A stretch of DNA of 64,000 bases, from assembly GCF_001426485.1 (NCBI RefSeq), contig NZ_LMET01000003.1:159212-223211 (forward strand). The letters run 5' to 3'. The first letter of the stretch is position 1; each line of letters begins with the position of its first letter. The DNA is from Aeromicrobium sp. Root472D3 (lineage in GTDB: Bacteria > Actinomycetota > Actinomycetes > Propionibacteriales > Nocardioidaceae). Shown here piece after piece: positions 25,427 to 33,514 of the stretch. A program made the position numbers and the translations under genes. The notes beneath the pieces were generated by a model that worked only from the letters and a program-made list of their open reading frames with translations, made no database searches and was not told the origin of the DNA.

Positions 25427-26032
25427 CTAGCCGGAGGAGGTGATGACGCTCAGCCGCGACGACAGTCCGGCCCGGGCGAGCTCCAGCGCACCCGCCTCGG
25501 TCGTGACGACGCCGAGGGACGCCACCGCGTCGGCCCGTGCCGCCGCCGCGTCGCCGCTCGGCAGCGTGACGACCTCGACGCCGCGCGCGACGACCTCGGC
25601 CGGCGTCTCACCGGCCGGATCGACCCCCACGACGTCGACGCGGTCGCCCACGCCGATCGCCGTGGCGTCCGCCTCGTCGACGCGGATCGTCGTGTAGACG
25701 GCACCCGGCCCGTAGCCCTCGAGGGCGCCGGGCCGCACGAGGCGCACGTCGGTCAGCGGCTCGCCGGCCCGCATGGGGCCGGCCACCCGGCGTCCGAGGG
25801 CGTCGCGGCGGCGCAGCACGTGATCGGGGGCGGCGCCGCGTGGCACGGACGCGACGCGGACGTCGTCGGCCGTGACGACGTGACCGCTCGCGAGGTCGTG
25901 CCGGGCGACGAGCACGGGCTGGGTGCGGGGCGCCTGCCGCAGCGAGGAGAGGCCGGCCAGGACGGCCAGCGCCGCGCACGCGGCGGCGATCAGACGGCGG
26001 TGGTCGTCGAGCAGGTGCCGGATGCGGTCCAT
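25427..26032 (-). CDS. SAF-domain (CpaB/RcpC-like) protein, orphan
   Basis: A 201-residue protein with a short cytoplasmic N-terminus, one membrane helix (LIAAACAALAVLAGLSSL) and a SAF domain (VLVARHDLASGHVVTADDVR, then VAGPMRAGEPLTDVRLV). A beta-rich part follows (AVYTTIRVDEADATAIGVGD RVDVVGVDP). The domain order is that of CpaB/RcpC pilus proteins. It is 20 kb from the Tad locus, which has its own version. It may serve another secretion function. It lies between mscL and the Ruc-like gene on the same strand. Confidence 0.75.
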   Translation of the reverse strand: MDRIRHLLDDHRRLIAAACAALAVLAGLSSLRQAPRTQPVLVARHDLASGHVVTADDVRVASVPRGAAPDHVLRRRDALGRRVAGPMRAGEPLTDVRLVRPGALEGYGPGAVYTTIRVDEADATAIGVGDRVDVVGVDPAGETPAEVVARGVEVVTLPSGDAAAARADAVASLGVVTTEAGALELARAGLSSRLSVITSSG

Positions 26033-26096
26033 GCCCGGACTCTAGGAGCGGTGCACCGCCGGGTGCGCGCGTCCGTCCACAGGCCGGGGCCGGGGA

Positions 26097-26417
26097 TCAG
26101 GCGGCGGAGTCGGAGCCGCTCTTGGGGGCGGGCTTGCCCGCCGACGACGCGCTCGAGCTCGAGCTCGAGGTGTCGGAGGACGAGGACGAGGACGACGAGG
26201 CGCTCGACGACGTCGAGGAGGACGACGACGAGCCGGACGCGGAGCGGCTGTCGGTCTTGTAGAAGCCCGAGCCCTTGAACACCACGCCGACGGCGCCGAA
26301 GACCTTGCGCAGGTCGCCGCCACAGGTCGGGCAGACGGTCAGCGCGTCGTCGGTGAAGCTCTGCTGGACCTCCAGCGCTTCTCCGCAGTCCTTGCACTGG
26401 TACTGGTACTTCGGCAC
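26097..26417 (-). CDS. FmdB-family zinc-ribbon protein with polyserine tail (Ruc-like redox chaperone)
   Basis: A 106-residue protein. Residues 1-55 form an FmdB zinc ribbon (VPKYQYQCKDCGEALE and TVCPTCGGDLRKVFG, two CxxC pairs). Residues about 58-106 are a disordered, nearly pure Ser/Ala tail. M. tuberculosis Rv0991c (Ruc) has this layout and is a chaperone activated on oxidation, when the cysteines form disulfides and zinc is lost. It also lies next to the formyl-THF cyclo-ligase/galU region there. The same role is inferred here. GTG at 26417 has GGGAG at 6 bases. Confidence 0.8.
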   Translation of the reverse strand: MPKYQYQCKDCGEALEVQQSFTDDALTVCPTCGGDLRKVFGAVGVVFKGSGFYKTDSRSASGSSSSSSTSSSASSSSSSSSDTSSSSSSASSAGKPAPKSGSDSAA

Positions 26418-26532
26418 GTCTTGCTCCCGCTCGGTCGATGGTGCGTCCCAAGGGTACAGTTGCGCGCACCGTGACCGATCCCTTCCCTCCCGGAACCATC
26501 CCTCCCGGACCTCGCGCCCCCGGAGCCCGTCG

Positions 26533-27903
26533 ATGACCGAGTGGCTGCTGCTCGGCGCCTCCTTCGTGCTGATGCTCGCGTGCGGCGTGTTCGTCGCCGC
26601 CGAGTTCTCGTTCGTCACGGTCGACCGCGCCACGATCGAGCGCGACGCCGAGGCCGGCGACCGGGGCGCCCAGGGAACCCTGGTGGCCCTGCGCTCGCTG
26701 TCGACGCAGCTCAGCGGCGCGCAGCTGGGCATCACGATCACCAACCTCGCGATCGGCTACCTGGCCGAGCCGGCGATCGGCACCCTGCTGCGCGACCCGC
26801 TCTCGGCGGCGGGTCTCGAGGGCGGGGCCCAGCGCGGGGTCGCGTACGGCATCGCGCTCGTCGTCAGCACGGTCGTGACGATGCTGGTCGGCGAGCTCGT
26901 CCCGAAGAACTTCGCGCTGGCGCTCCCGCAGCGCACCGCCGCCCTGACCCAGCTGCCGCAGCGTGCGTTCACCAAGGCCATGGCGTGGCCCATCCGCGTG
27001 CTCAACGGCATGGCCAACTCGATCCTGCGGACCCTGGGCGTCGAGCCGCAGGAGGAGCTGCGGTCGGCGCGCTCGCCCGTCGAGCTGCGCTCGCTGGTGC
27101 TGCGCTCGGCCGTCGAGGGCGCGATCGACGACGAGACCGCCGACCTCGTGGCCCGCAGCATCGCGTTCGGCGACCGCACGGCCGCGGACGTCCGCACCCC
27201 GCGCGTGCGCGTGCACTTCCTCGAGGGACGCAGCACGGCCCACGACGTCATCGAGGCCGCCCGGCAGACGGGCCACTCGCGCTTCCCGGTGATCGGCCGA
27301 ACGCCCGACGACGTGCTCGGCATCGTGCACGTCAAGCGGGCCGTCGGGGTCGACGTCGGCCGTCGCCGCTCGGTCCGCGTCACCGACCTGCTCGATCCCG
27401 CGACGACGGTGCCCGACAGCATCGAGCTCGACCCCCTGCTGCTGGTGCTGCGCGACCAGGGCATGCAGATGGCGATCGTGGCCGACGAGTACGGCGGCAC
27501 CGACGGCATCGTGACGCTCGAGGACCTCGTCGAGGAGATCGTCGGCGACATCGCCGACGAGCACGACCGGCTGTCGTCCCGCAGCCGTCACCGCCGCGAC
27601 GGCACGTGGTCGCTGTCAGGCCTGCTGCGACCCGACGAGGTCGAGGAGCAGACGGGCGTGGCGCTGCCCGAGAGCGAGAACTACGAGACCATCGCGGGTC
27701 TCGTGAATGCCGAGCTCGGCCGGCTCGCCGAGCGGGGCGACGTCGTGACGCTGTCGCTCGACCGCACCCCCGAGGACGACGAGGACGATCCCGAGCCGCT
27801 GGTCGTGACCCTGACGGTCGAGCGGCTCGAGGGACGCCGCATCGACCGCGTCTCGCTGACGGTCGACGCCGTCACCACCGTGGGGGAGGGGCCGCATGAG
27901 TGA
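26533..27903 (+). CDS. CNNM/CorC-type transport protein with CBS pair and CorC_HlyC domain
   Basis: A 456-residue 'hemolysin family' protein. It has an N-terminal DUF21/CNNM membrane domain (WLLLGASFVLMLACGVFVAA, STQLSGAQLGITITNLAIGY, GELVPKNFALALPQR), two CBS repeats (PRVRVHFLEGRSTAHDVIEA and VPDSIELDPLLLVLRDQGMQ) and a C-terminal CorC_HlyC domain. Relatives are implicated in Mg2+/Co2+ export or resistance. Start ATG 26533 has GGAG 8 bases upstream. It overlaps the next gene, a second CNNM protein, by 8 bases, so the pair probably works as a heteromer. Confidence 0.9.
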   Translation: MTEWLLLGASFVLMLACGVFVAAEFSFVTVDRATIERDAEAGDRGAQGTLVALRSLSTQLSGAQLGITITNLAIGYLAEPAIGTLLRDPLSAAGLEGGAQRGVAYGIALVVSTVVTMLVGELVPKNFALALPQRTAALTQLPQRAFTKAMAWPIRVLNGMANSILRTLGVEPQEELRSARSPVELRSLVLRSAVEGAIDDETADLVARSIAFGDRTAADVRTPRVRVHFLEGRSTAHDVIEAARQTGHSRFPVIGRTPDDVLGIVHVKRAVGVDVGRRRSVRVTDLLDPATTVPDSIELDPLLLVLRDQGMQMAIVADEYGGTDGIVTLEDLVEEIVGDIADEHDRLSSRSRHRRDGTWSLSGLLRPDEVEEQTGVALPESENYETIAGLVNAELGRLAERGDVVTLSLDRTPEDDEDDPEPLVVTLTVERLEGRRIDRVSLTVDAVTTVGEGPHE

Positions 27904-28927
27904 CTGGTACGGAGTGCTGCTGACGCTCGTGCTGCTGGCGCTCAACGCCCTGTTCGTGGCGTCGGAGTTCGCGCTGATCTCGGCCCGGCGCACGCAGCTC
28001 GAGCCGCGCATCGCGGCCGGCTCGCGGCCGGCCCGCATGGCGATGCGGGCGATCGAGAACATCACGCAGGTCATGGCCGCGGCGCAGCTCGGCATCACGA
28101 TCTGCTCGCTGGGGCTGGGAGCGGTCGGCGAGCCCGCGATCGCGCACCTGATGGAGCCGGCGTTCGAGGCCGCGAACGTCCCCGAGGGGCTCGTGCACCC
28201 CCTCTCGTTCGTCATCGCGATGACGCTGGTCGTCGGCGCGCACGTCGTGCTGGGCGAGATGGTGCCCAAGAACCTCGCCCTGGTCGGACCCGACCGGGCC
28301 GCCCTGGTGCTGGGACCGTTCATGCTGGGCGTCGTCCTGGTGCTCAAGCCGTTCGTCGTCCTGCTGAACGGTGCCGCCAACCTCATCGTCCGGTCGTTCC
28401 GGGTGCAGCCCGTCGACGAGGTGTCGTCGACGTACTCGCACGACGAGGTCGCGGGCCTGGTCGAGGAGTCGCGCCGCGAGGGCCTGCTCGACGAGGACGA
28501 GTACGGGCTGGTCTCCGGGGCGCTCGACTTCTCCGACGGCACCGTCGACCGCGTGCTGCTGCCGCTGGAGGGCCTCGTGACGATCAGGCCCGACGCGACG
28601 CCGATCGACGTCGAGCGCGCGTGCGCCGACACGGGCTTCTCGCGGTTCCCCGTGACCGACGCCGGCGGCGACCTGGCGGGCTACCTCCACATCAAGGACG
28701 TCCTCGAGACCGACGAGACGTCGCGCCGCGAGACGATCGCCGACAAGTGGGTCAGGCCGCTGGCGACCGTCGCCGCCGGGTCGGGCCTGTACGAGGCGCT
28801 GCGCTCGATGCAGTCGCGGGGCTCGCACATGGCGCGGGTCGCCGACGCGTCGGGCCGCGTGACGGGCGTCATCATGCTCGAGGACGTGCTCGAGGAGCTC
28901 GTGGGCGAGATCCGCAGCGCCCGCTGA
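27896..28927 (+). CDS. CNNM/CorC-type transport protein with CBS pair, lacking CorC_HlyC domain
   Basis: A 343-residue partner of the preceding protein. It has the DUF21 membrane domain (LVLLALNALFVASEFALISA, AAAQLGITICSLGLGAVGEP, GEMVPKNLALVGPDRAALVL) and two CBS motifs ending VTGVIMLEDVLEELVGEIRS. It stops right after the CBS pair, without the C-terminal CorC_HlyC domain its partner keeps. Start ATG 27896 lies inside the upstream gene (8-base overlap). Paired genes of unequal length are common for this family in actinobacteria. Confidence 0.88.
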   Translation: MSDWYGVLLTLVLLALNALFVASEFALISARRTQLEPRIAAGSRPARMAMRAIENITQVMAAAQLGITICSLGLGAVGEPAIAHLMEPAFEAANVPEGLVHPLSFVIAMTLVVGAHVVLGEMVPKNLALVGPDRAALVLGPFMLGVVLVLKPFVVLLNGAANLIVRSFRVQPVDEVSSTYSHDEVAGLVEESRREGLLDEDEYGLVSGALDFSDGTVDRVLLPLEGLVTIRPDATPIDVERACADTGFSRFPVTDAGGDLAGYLHIKDVLETDETSRRETIADKWVRPLATVAAGSGLYEALRSMQSRGSHMARVADASGRVTGVIMLEDVLEELVGEIRSAR

Positions 28928-28978
28928 CGACGTCCCGGCGATGTGGCCGGTGGGGCGCACGTGGGTGAGAATGTCCCG

Positions 28979-31516
28979 GTGCGTCGCATCGGGATGGTCA
29001 TCGCTGGTCTGCTCGCGCTCGTGGTCCTCGGCGTGGCGGTGTTCTCGTTCGTCACGGTGCGCCGCTCGTTCCCCGACACGACCGGCGAGGTGCAGATCTC
29101 GGCCCTGAAGGGCGACGTGACGGTCCAGCGGGACGGCAGGGGCGTCCCGCAGATCTACGCCGACACCCCCGAGGACCTGTTCCTCGCGCAGGGCTACGTC
29201 CACGCGCAGGACCGCTTCTACGAGATGGACTTCCGCCGCCACGTGACGGCCGGTCGACTGGCCGAGCTCGTGGGCGACGCCGCGCTCGACACCGACAAGT
29301 ACGTGCGGACGCTGGGGTGGCGCCGTGTCGCGGAGCAGGAGCTGGCGCTGCTCGACGACGACACCTTGCGGCTCGTCAACGCCTACGCCCGGGGCGTCAA
29401 CCGCTACATCGACGGCCGGTCGAGCGCCGAGCTGTCGCTCGAGTACGCGGTCCTGGGGCTGACGGGCCCGAGCTACCGGCCCGAGCGCTGGACGGCGGTC
29501 GACTCGCTGGCCTGGATCAAGGCGATGGCGTGGGACCTGCGCAGCAACATGACCGACGAGATCGACCGCGTGCTGTCGACCGAGAAGCTCACGGTCGACC
29601 AGGTCGAGGAGCTCTACCCCGACTACCCGAAGGGGCACGCGACGATCGTGGGCGACCAGGGCACCGTCGTCGACGGGTCGTTCAGCTCCGGACGGGGCCC
29701 GTCGACGACGGGTCTGGCGCGCACGGCGGTCGCGGCCCTCGAGGCCGCCCGCGACGGCGCCGAGGCGCTGCCCGCGCTGCTCGGCACGGGCGACGGCATC
29801 GGCTCGAACTCGTGGGTCGTCAGCGGCGACAGGACCGCGACCGGCCGGCCGATGCTGGCCAACGACCCGCACCTGGCGCCGTCGATGCCCGGCATCTGGT
29901 ACCAGGTCGGCCTGCACTGCCGCACCGTCGACGAGGCCTGCCCCTACGACGTCTCGGGCTTCTCGTTCTCGGGCCTGCCGGGCGTCGTGGTCGGCCACAA
30001 CGCGAAGATCGCCTGGGGCGTCACGACGATGTACGCCGACGTCGCCGACCTCTACGTCGAGCGCGTCACGGGCGACACGTACGAGTACGCCGGCCAGCAG
30101 GTGCCGCTCGAGACCCGGGAGGAGACGTTCGAGGTGGCGGGCGGCGAGCCCGAGACCATCACGGTCCGCTCGACGCGGCACGGCCCGATCCTGTCCGACC
30201 TCGACGACGACGCCGCCGCCGTCGCGACCACCCGCCGGGCGCAGGACGCGGCGGCCGGCACCGCCGCCGGCACGTCGTACGAGGTCGCGCTGCGCTGGAC
30301 CGCGCTCGACCCGAAGCCCACGATCAGGGCGGTCTTCTCGCTCGGCCGCGCGCAGGACTGGGAGCAGTTCCGCGTCGCCGCCAAGCAGTTCACGGTGCCG
30401 TCGCAGAACCTGGTCTACGCCGACGTCGACGGCAACATCGGCTACCAGTCGCCCGGCACGATCCCGATCCGCACGACGGGCGACGGGCGGTGGCCCGTGT
30501 CGGGCTGGGACCCCGCGTACGAGTGGTCCGGCTCGGTGCCGTTCGACCAGCTGCCGACGGTCTACAACCCCGACGAGGGGTTCGTCGTGACGGCCAACAA
30601 CAAGGTCATCGGCGACCAGTACCCCGTCAACCTCGGGGCCGACACCGCCGCCGGCTACCGGTCCGAGCGCATCCGCGACCTGATCTCGGGACGATCGGCG
30701 TCGACGGGCGAGGGCCTGACGGTCGACGACATGGCGCGCCTGCAGACCGACACGTACAACGCCAACGCCGCACGGCTCGTGCCCGAGCTGCTCACGGTGC
30801 CGCTCGACACGACGTACTACTCGCAGGGGCAGGAGGTCCTCGCCAAGTGGGACTTCATGCAGGACGCCGACTCGCCCGGTGCGGCCTACTTCGCGTCGGT
30901 GTGGCGCCACCTGCTCGCCCGCACGTTCCACGACGAGCTGCCCGAGGGGCAGTGGCCCGACGGGGGCGAGCGGTGGTTCGCGGTCGTCGACCGCCTGCTC
31001 GACCGTCCGGCGAGCCGGTGGTGGGACGACGTCACGACGCCCGGCGTCCGCGAGACCCGCGACCAGGTGCTGGCCGACGCGATGCGCGACGCCCGCGACG
31101 AGCTGACGATGATCCAGTCCCGCGACCCGGGGGAGTGGCGCTGGGGCACGATGCACCGGCTCGAGCTGGTCAACCCGACGCTCGGCGACTCGGGCGTCGG
31201 TCTCGTCGACCGGCTGTTCAACCGAGGGCCCTACAAGATCGGCGGCGGCAACGGCATCGTCGACGCGACGAGCTGGGACGCCGCGAAGGGCTACGAGGTC
31301 ACGGCGGTCCCGTCGATGCGGATGGTCGTCGACCTCGACGACCTCGACCGCTCGCGCTGGATCAACCTGACCGGCGCCTCGGGGCACGCGTTCCACGAGC
31401 ACTACGTCGACCAGCAGGACACGTGGCGCGCGGGGCGGACGCTGCCGTGGGCGTTCAGCCGCGAGGCGGTCGACGAGGCGACGGACGACACCCTGACCCT
31501 CACGCCCGTGCCGTGA
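28979..31516 (+). CDS. Penicillin acylase family N-terminal nucleophile hydrolase
   Basis: An 845-residue secreted or anchored amidase. An N-terminal hydrophobic segment (about residues 6-26) precedes the alpha chain (GVPQIYADTPEDLFLAQGYV and HAQDRFYEMDFRRHVTAGRL). The autocatalytic junction reads GDGIGSNSWVVSG, with the first Ser of SNSW (about residue 276) as nucleophile. The beta chain has GRPMLANDPHLAPSMPGIWY and VTANNKVIGDQYP. Relatives cleave penicillins, acyl-homoserine lactones or lipopeptides; the substrate here is unknown. GTG 28979 was preferred over GTG 28943: it has GGTGAG at 9 bases and GAGAAT 6 bases upstream. Confidence 0.9.
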   Translation: MRRIGMVIAGLLALVVLGVAVFSFVTVRRSFPDTTGEVQISALKGDVTVQRDGRGVPQIYADTPEDLFLAQGYVHAQDRFYEMDFRRHVTAGRLAELVGDAALDTDKYVRTLGWRRVAEQELALLDDDTLRLVNAYARGVNRYIDGRSSAELSLEYAVLGLTGPSYRPERWTAVDSLAWIKAMAWDLRSNMTDEIDRVLSTEKLTVDQVEELYPDYPKGHATIVGDQGTVVDGSFSSGRGPSTTGLARTAVAALEAARDGAEALPALLGTGDGIGSNSWVVSGDRTATGRPMLANDPHLAPSMPGIWYQVGLHCRTVDEACPYDVSGFSFSGLPGVVVGHNAKIAWGVTTMYADVADLYVERVTGDTYEYAGQQVPLETREETFEVAGGEPETITVRSTRHGPILSDLDDDAAAVATTRRAQDAAAGTAAGTSYEVALRWTALDPKPTIRAVFSLGRAQDWEQFRVAAKQFTVPSQNLVYADVDGNIGYQSPGTIPIRTTGDGRWPVSGWDPAYEWSGSVPFDQLPTVYNPDEGFVVTANNKVIGDQYPVNLGADTAAGYRSERIRDLISGRSASTGEGLTVDDMARLQTDTYNANAARLVPELLTVPLDTTYYSQGQEVLAKWDFMQDADSPGAAYFASVWRHLLARTFHDELPEGQWPDGGERWFAVVDRLLDRPASRWWDDVTTPGVRETRDQVLADAMRDARDELTMIQSRDPGEWRWGTMHRLELVNPTLGDSGVGLVDRLFNRGPYKIGGGNGIVDATSWDAAKGYEVTAVPSMRMVVDLDDLDRSRWINLTGASGHAFHEHYVDQQDTWRAGRTLPWAFSREAVDEATDDTLTLTPVP

Positions 31517-31521
31517 CCGCG

Positions 31522-31540
31522 CCGGGCGGGCTCAGCCCGG
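31522..31540. terminator. Possible terminator hairpin between convergent genes
   Basis: CCGGGC (31522-31527) pairs with GCCCGG (31535-31540) around a 7-base loop. It spans the gap between the penicillin acylase stop and the convergent cyclo-ligase stop. There is no U-tract. Confidence 0.35.
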
Positions 31541-32095
31541 GACGCGGAACAGGCCCGACGGCGTGACGGCCATCTGCACCGGCACGTCGTGCGGCTCGTG
31601 CGGCACGACGGGCAGCAGCTCGTCGGCGAACACCAGCGCGCACACCGGGGCGGCGACGTCGACGAGGGCGCGGTCGTAGTAGCCCGCACCCCGCCCGAGA
31701 CGGTGGCCCGCATGGTCGACCGCGAGCGCCGGGACGATCACGACCGAGCACGACGCGAGCGCGTCGGCGCCGAGTGGTCGTCCGGCCGGTTCGGGGATGC
31801 CGAGCGGCGAGACCGTCGTGCCGGTGCCCGGCTCGAGCAGCACCCAGTCGAGCGTGCGGTCGGGCCGGCTGACCGGCACGACGACCTCGACCCCCCGGTC
31901 GTGCAGGGCCGCGACGAGCGGGCCGGTGCCCGGCTCGGACGGCATCGACAGGTAGCAGGCGAGGCGCCGGGCGCGGGCGACGAGCGGCACCGCGAGCACG
32001 TGCTGGGCGATGGCCTCGGCCGCCTCGGCGCGCTGCGGGAGCGTCCGTGCGCGGCGCCGGGCCAGCAGCTCGTCCCGTTGCCGTGCCTTGGTCAC
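31532..32095 (-). CDS. 5-formyltetrahydrofolate cyclo-ligase
   Basis: A 187-residue MTHFS enzyme that recycles 5-formyl-THF to 5,10-methenyl-THF with ATP. It shows MTKARQRDELLARRRARTLP, ACYLSMPSEPGTGPLV, the family signature VDHAGHRLGRGAGYYDRAL (GRGxGYYD) and VCALVFADELLPVVPHEPHD. It is divergent from galU, as its counterpart is in M. tuberculosis. Their promoters share a CCTAGG-centred patch around 32107-32115. Confidence 0.93.
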   Translation of the reverse strand: MTKARQRDELLARRRARTLPQRAEAAEAIAQHVLAVPLVARARRLACYLSMPSEPGTGPLVAALHDRGVEVVVPVSRPDRTLDWVLLEPGTGTTVSPLGIPEPAGRPLGADALASCSVVIVPALAVDHAGHRLGRGAGYYDRALVDVAAPVCALVFADELLPVVPHEPHDVPVQMAVTPSGLFRVPG

Positions 32096-32138
32096 GACCT
32101 GACGTTAGCCTAGGGCTCCGACGACAGAGGGAGAGCTC

Positions 32139-33509
32139 GTGGGCGGTCTGGAGCAGGCGCAGCAGCGGATGAGGGACGGGGACGTCCCGCAACGCGCGAT
32201 CGACGTCTTCTCGTCGTTCTACGACCGACTCGAGCAGGGCGCCACGGGGATGATCCCCGAGGCCGACGTCGAGCCCTTGGTCGACATCGACCGCGCCGAC
32301 GAGATCGAGCTCAGCGATGAGCAGTGCCGCGAGGCCGCGGCCGTCACCGCCGTGATCAAGCTCAACGGCGGCCTCGGCACGTCGATGGGCCTCGACCGGG
32401 CCAAGACGCTGCTGCCCGTCCGCGCCGACCTGACGTTCCTCGACGTCATCGCGGGCCAGGTGCGCGCGATGCGTGCCGAGCTCGACGTCCCGCTGCCGCT
32501 GCTGTTCATGAACAGCTTCCGCACCCGCGACGACACGCTGGCCGCCCTCGCCCGGTACGACGACCTCGCGGTCGACGGCCTGCCGATCGACTTCGTCCAG
32601 AACCGCGAGCCCAAGCTGCGCGCCGACGACCTGACACCGGTCGACTGGCCGGCCGACCCGACCCTCGAGTGGTGCCCGCCGGGGCACGGCGACCTGTACA
32701 CGGCCCTCGAGGTGTCGGGCATCCTCGACGCCCTGCTCGAGGGGGGCTACCGCTACGCGACGGTCTCGAACGCCGACAACCTGGGCGCCGCGCCCGACGC
32801 CCGCATGATGGGCTGGTTCGCGGCCTCCGGCGCGCCGTACGCCGCCGAGGTGTGCCGGCGCACGCCCGCCGACGTCAAGGGCGGGCACATCGTCGTCCGC
32901 AAGGACGACGGACGGCTCGTGCTGCGCGAGACGGCCCAGACGCCCGACGAGGACGCCGCGGCGGCCGCCGACCCCGAGCGTCACCGCTACTTCCACACCA
33001 ACAACCTGTGGTTCGACCTGCGGGTCCTCAAGCGGACGCTCGAGGAGCGCGACGGCGTGCTGGGCCTGCCGCTGATCCGCAACAGCAAGACCGTCGATCC
33101 CACCGACCCCACGTCGACCAAGGTCATCCAGATCGAGTCGGCGATGGGTGCCGCGGTCGAGGTGTTCGACGGTGCGACCGCGATCGAGGTCGACCGGTCG
33201 CGCTTCCTGCCGGTCAAGACCACCAACGACCTGCTGCTGCTGCGCTCCGACGTCTACGGGGTCGGCGACGACTTCCGCGTCCGGGCCCAGGTCGACGCCG
33301 TGCCGCTGGTCGACCTCGACCGGCGCTACTTCACCACGATCGGCGACTTCGACGCCCGCCTCCCGAGCCCGCCGTCGCTGGCCGAGGCGCGCTCGCTGAC
33401 GGTGCGCGGCGACTGGACGTTCGAGCCCGACGTGGTGGTGCGCGGCGACGCCACGCTCGACGACACGGGCGAGGCCCGGACCGTGGCTGTGGCGTCGACG
33501 TTAGGCTGA
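32139..33509 (+). CDS. galU: UTP-glucose-1-phosphate uridylyltransferase (UGP2-type)
   Basis: Makes UDP-glucose. The 456-residue protein belongs to the eukaryotic-like UDPGP family rather than the short bacterial GalU family. It has KLNGGLGTSMGLDRAKTLLP (nucleotide loop), MNSFRTRDDT, WCPPGHGDLYTAL, SNADNLGA (metal Asp), FHTNNLWFDL and LPVKTTNDLLLLRSDVY. GTG at 32139 follows AGGGAGAG. It opens the galU-glp-moaC-mog-rimJ-glpR series, whose order parallels the M. tuberculosis Rv0993-Rv0996 block. Confidence 0.92.
   Translation: MGGLEQAQQRMRDGDVPQRAIDVFSSFYDRLEQGATGMIPEADVEPLVDIDRADEIELSDEQCREAAAVTAVIKLNGGLGTSMGLDRAKTLLPVRADLTFLDVIAGQVRAMRAELDVPLPLLFMNSFRTRDDTLAALARYDDLAVDGLPIDFVQNREPKLRADDLTPVDWPADPTLEWCPPGHGDLYTALEVSGILDALLEGGYRYATVSNADNLGAAPDARMMGWFAASGAPYAAEVCRRTPADVKGGHIVVRKDDGRLVLRETAQTPDEDAAAAADPERHRYFHTNNLWFDLRVLKRTLEERDGVLGLPLIRNSKTVDPTDPTSTKVIQIESAMGAAVEVFDGATAIEVDRSRFLPVKTTNDLLLLRSDVYGVGDDFRVRAQVDAVPLVDLDRRYFTTIGDFDARLPSPPSLAEARSLTVRGDWTFEPDVVVRGDATLDDTGEARTVAVASTLG
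33502..33507 (+). promoter_or_regulatory. -10 box (TAGGCT) of glp, leaderless
   Basis: TAGGCT overlaps the end of galU and is separated from the glp ATG (33515) by 7 bases. No Shine-Dalgarno sequence fits, so glp is probably transcribed from its own leaderless promoter as well as by read-through. Confidence 0.45.
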
Positions 33510-33514
33510 TCGAC

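Noticed and set aside
25820..26278. Plus-strand frame rich in Ser/Arg/Thr opposite the Ruc-like gene
   Set aside because: It is the complement of the polyserine coding stretch.
27872..31402. 1176-codon minus-strand open frame opposite the CNNM and penicillin acylase genes
   Set aside because: Composition is that of a mirror frame (Arg, Asp, Val, Gly repeats without hydrophobic core), and it opposes three well-supported genes.
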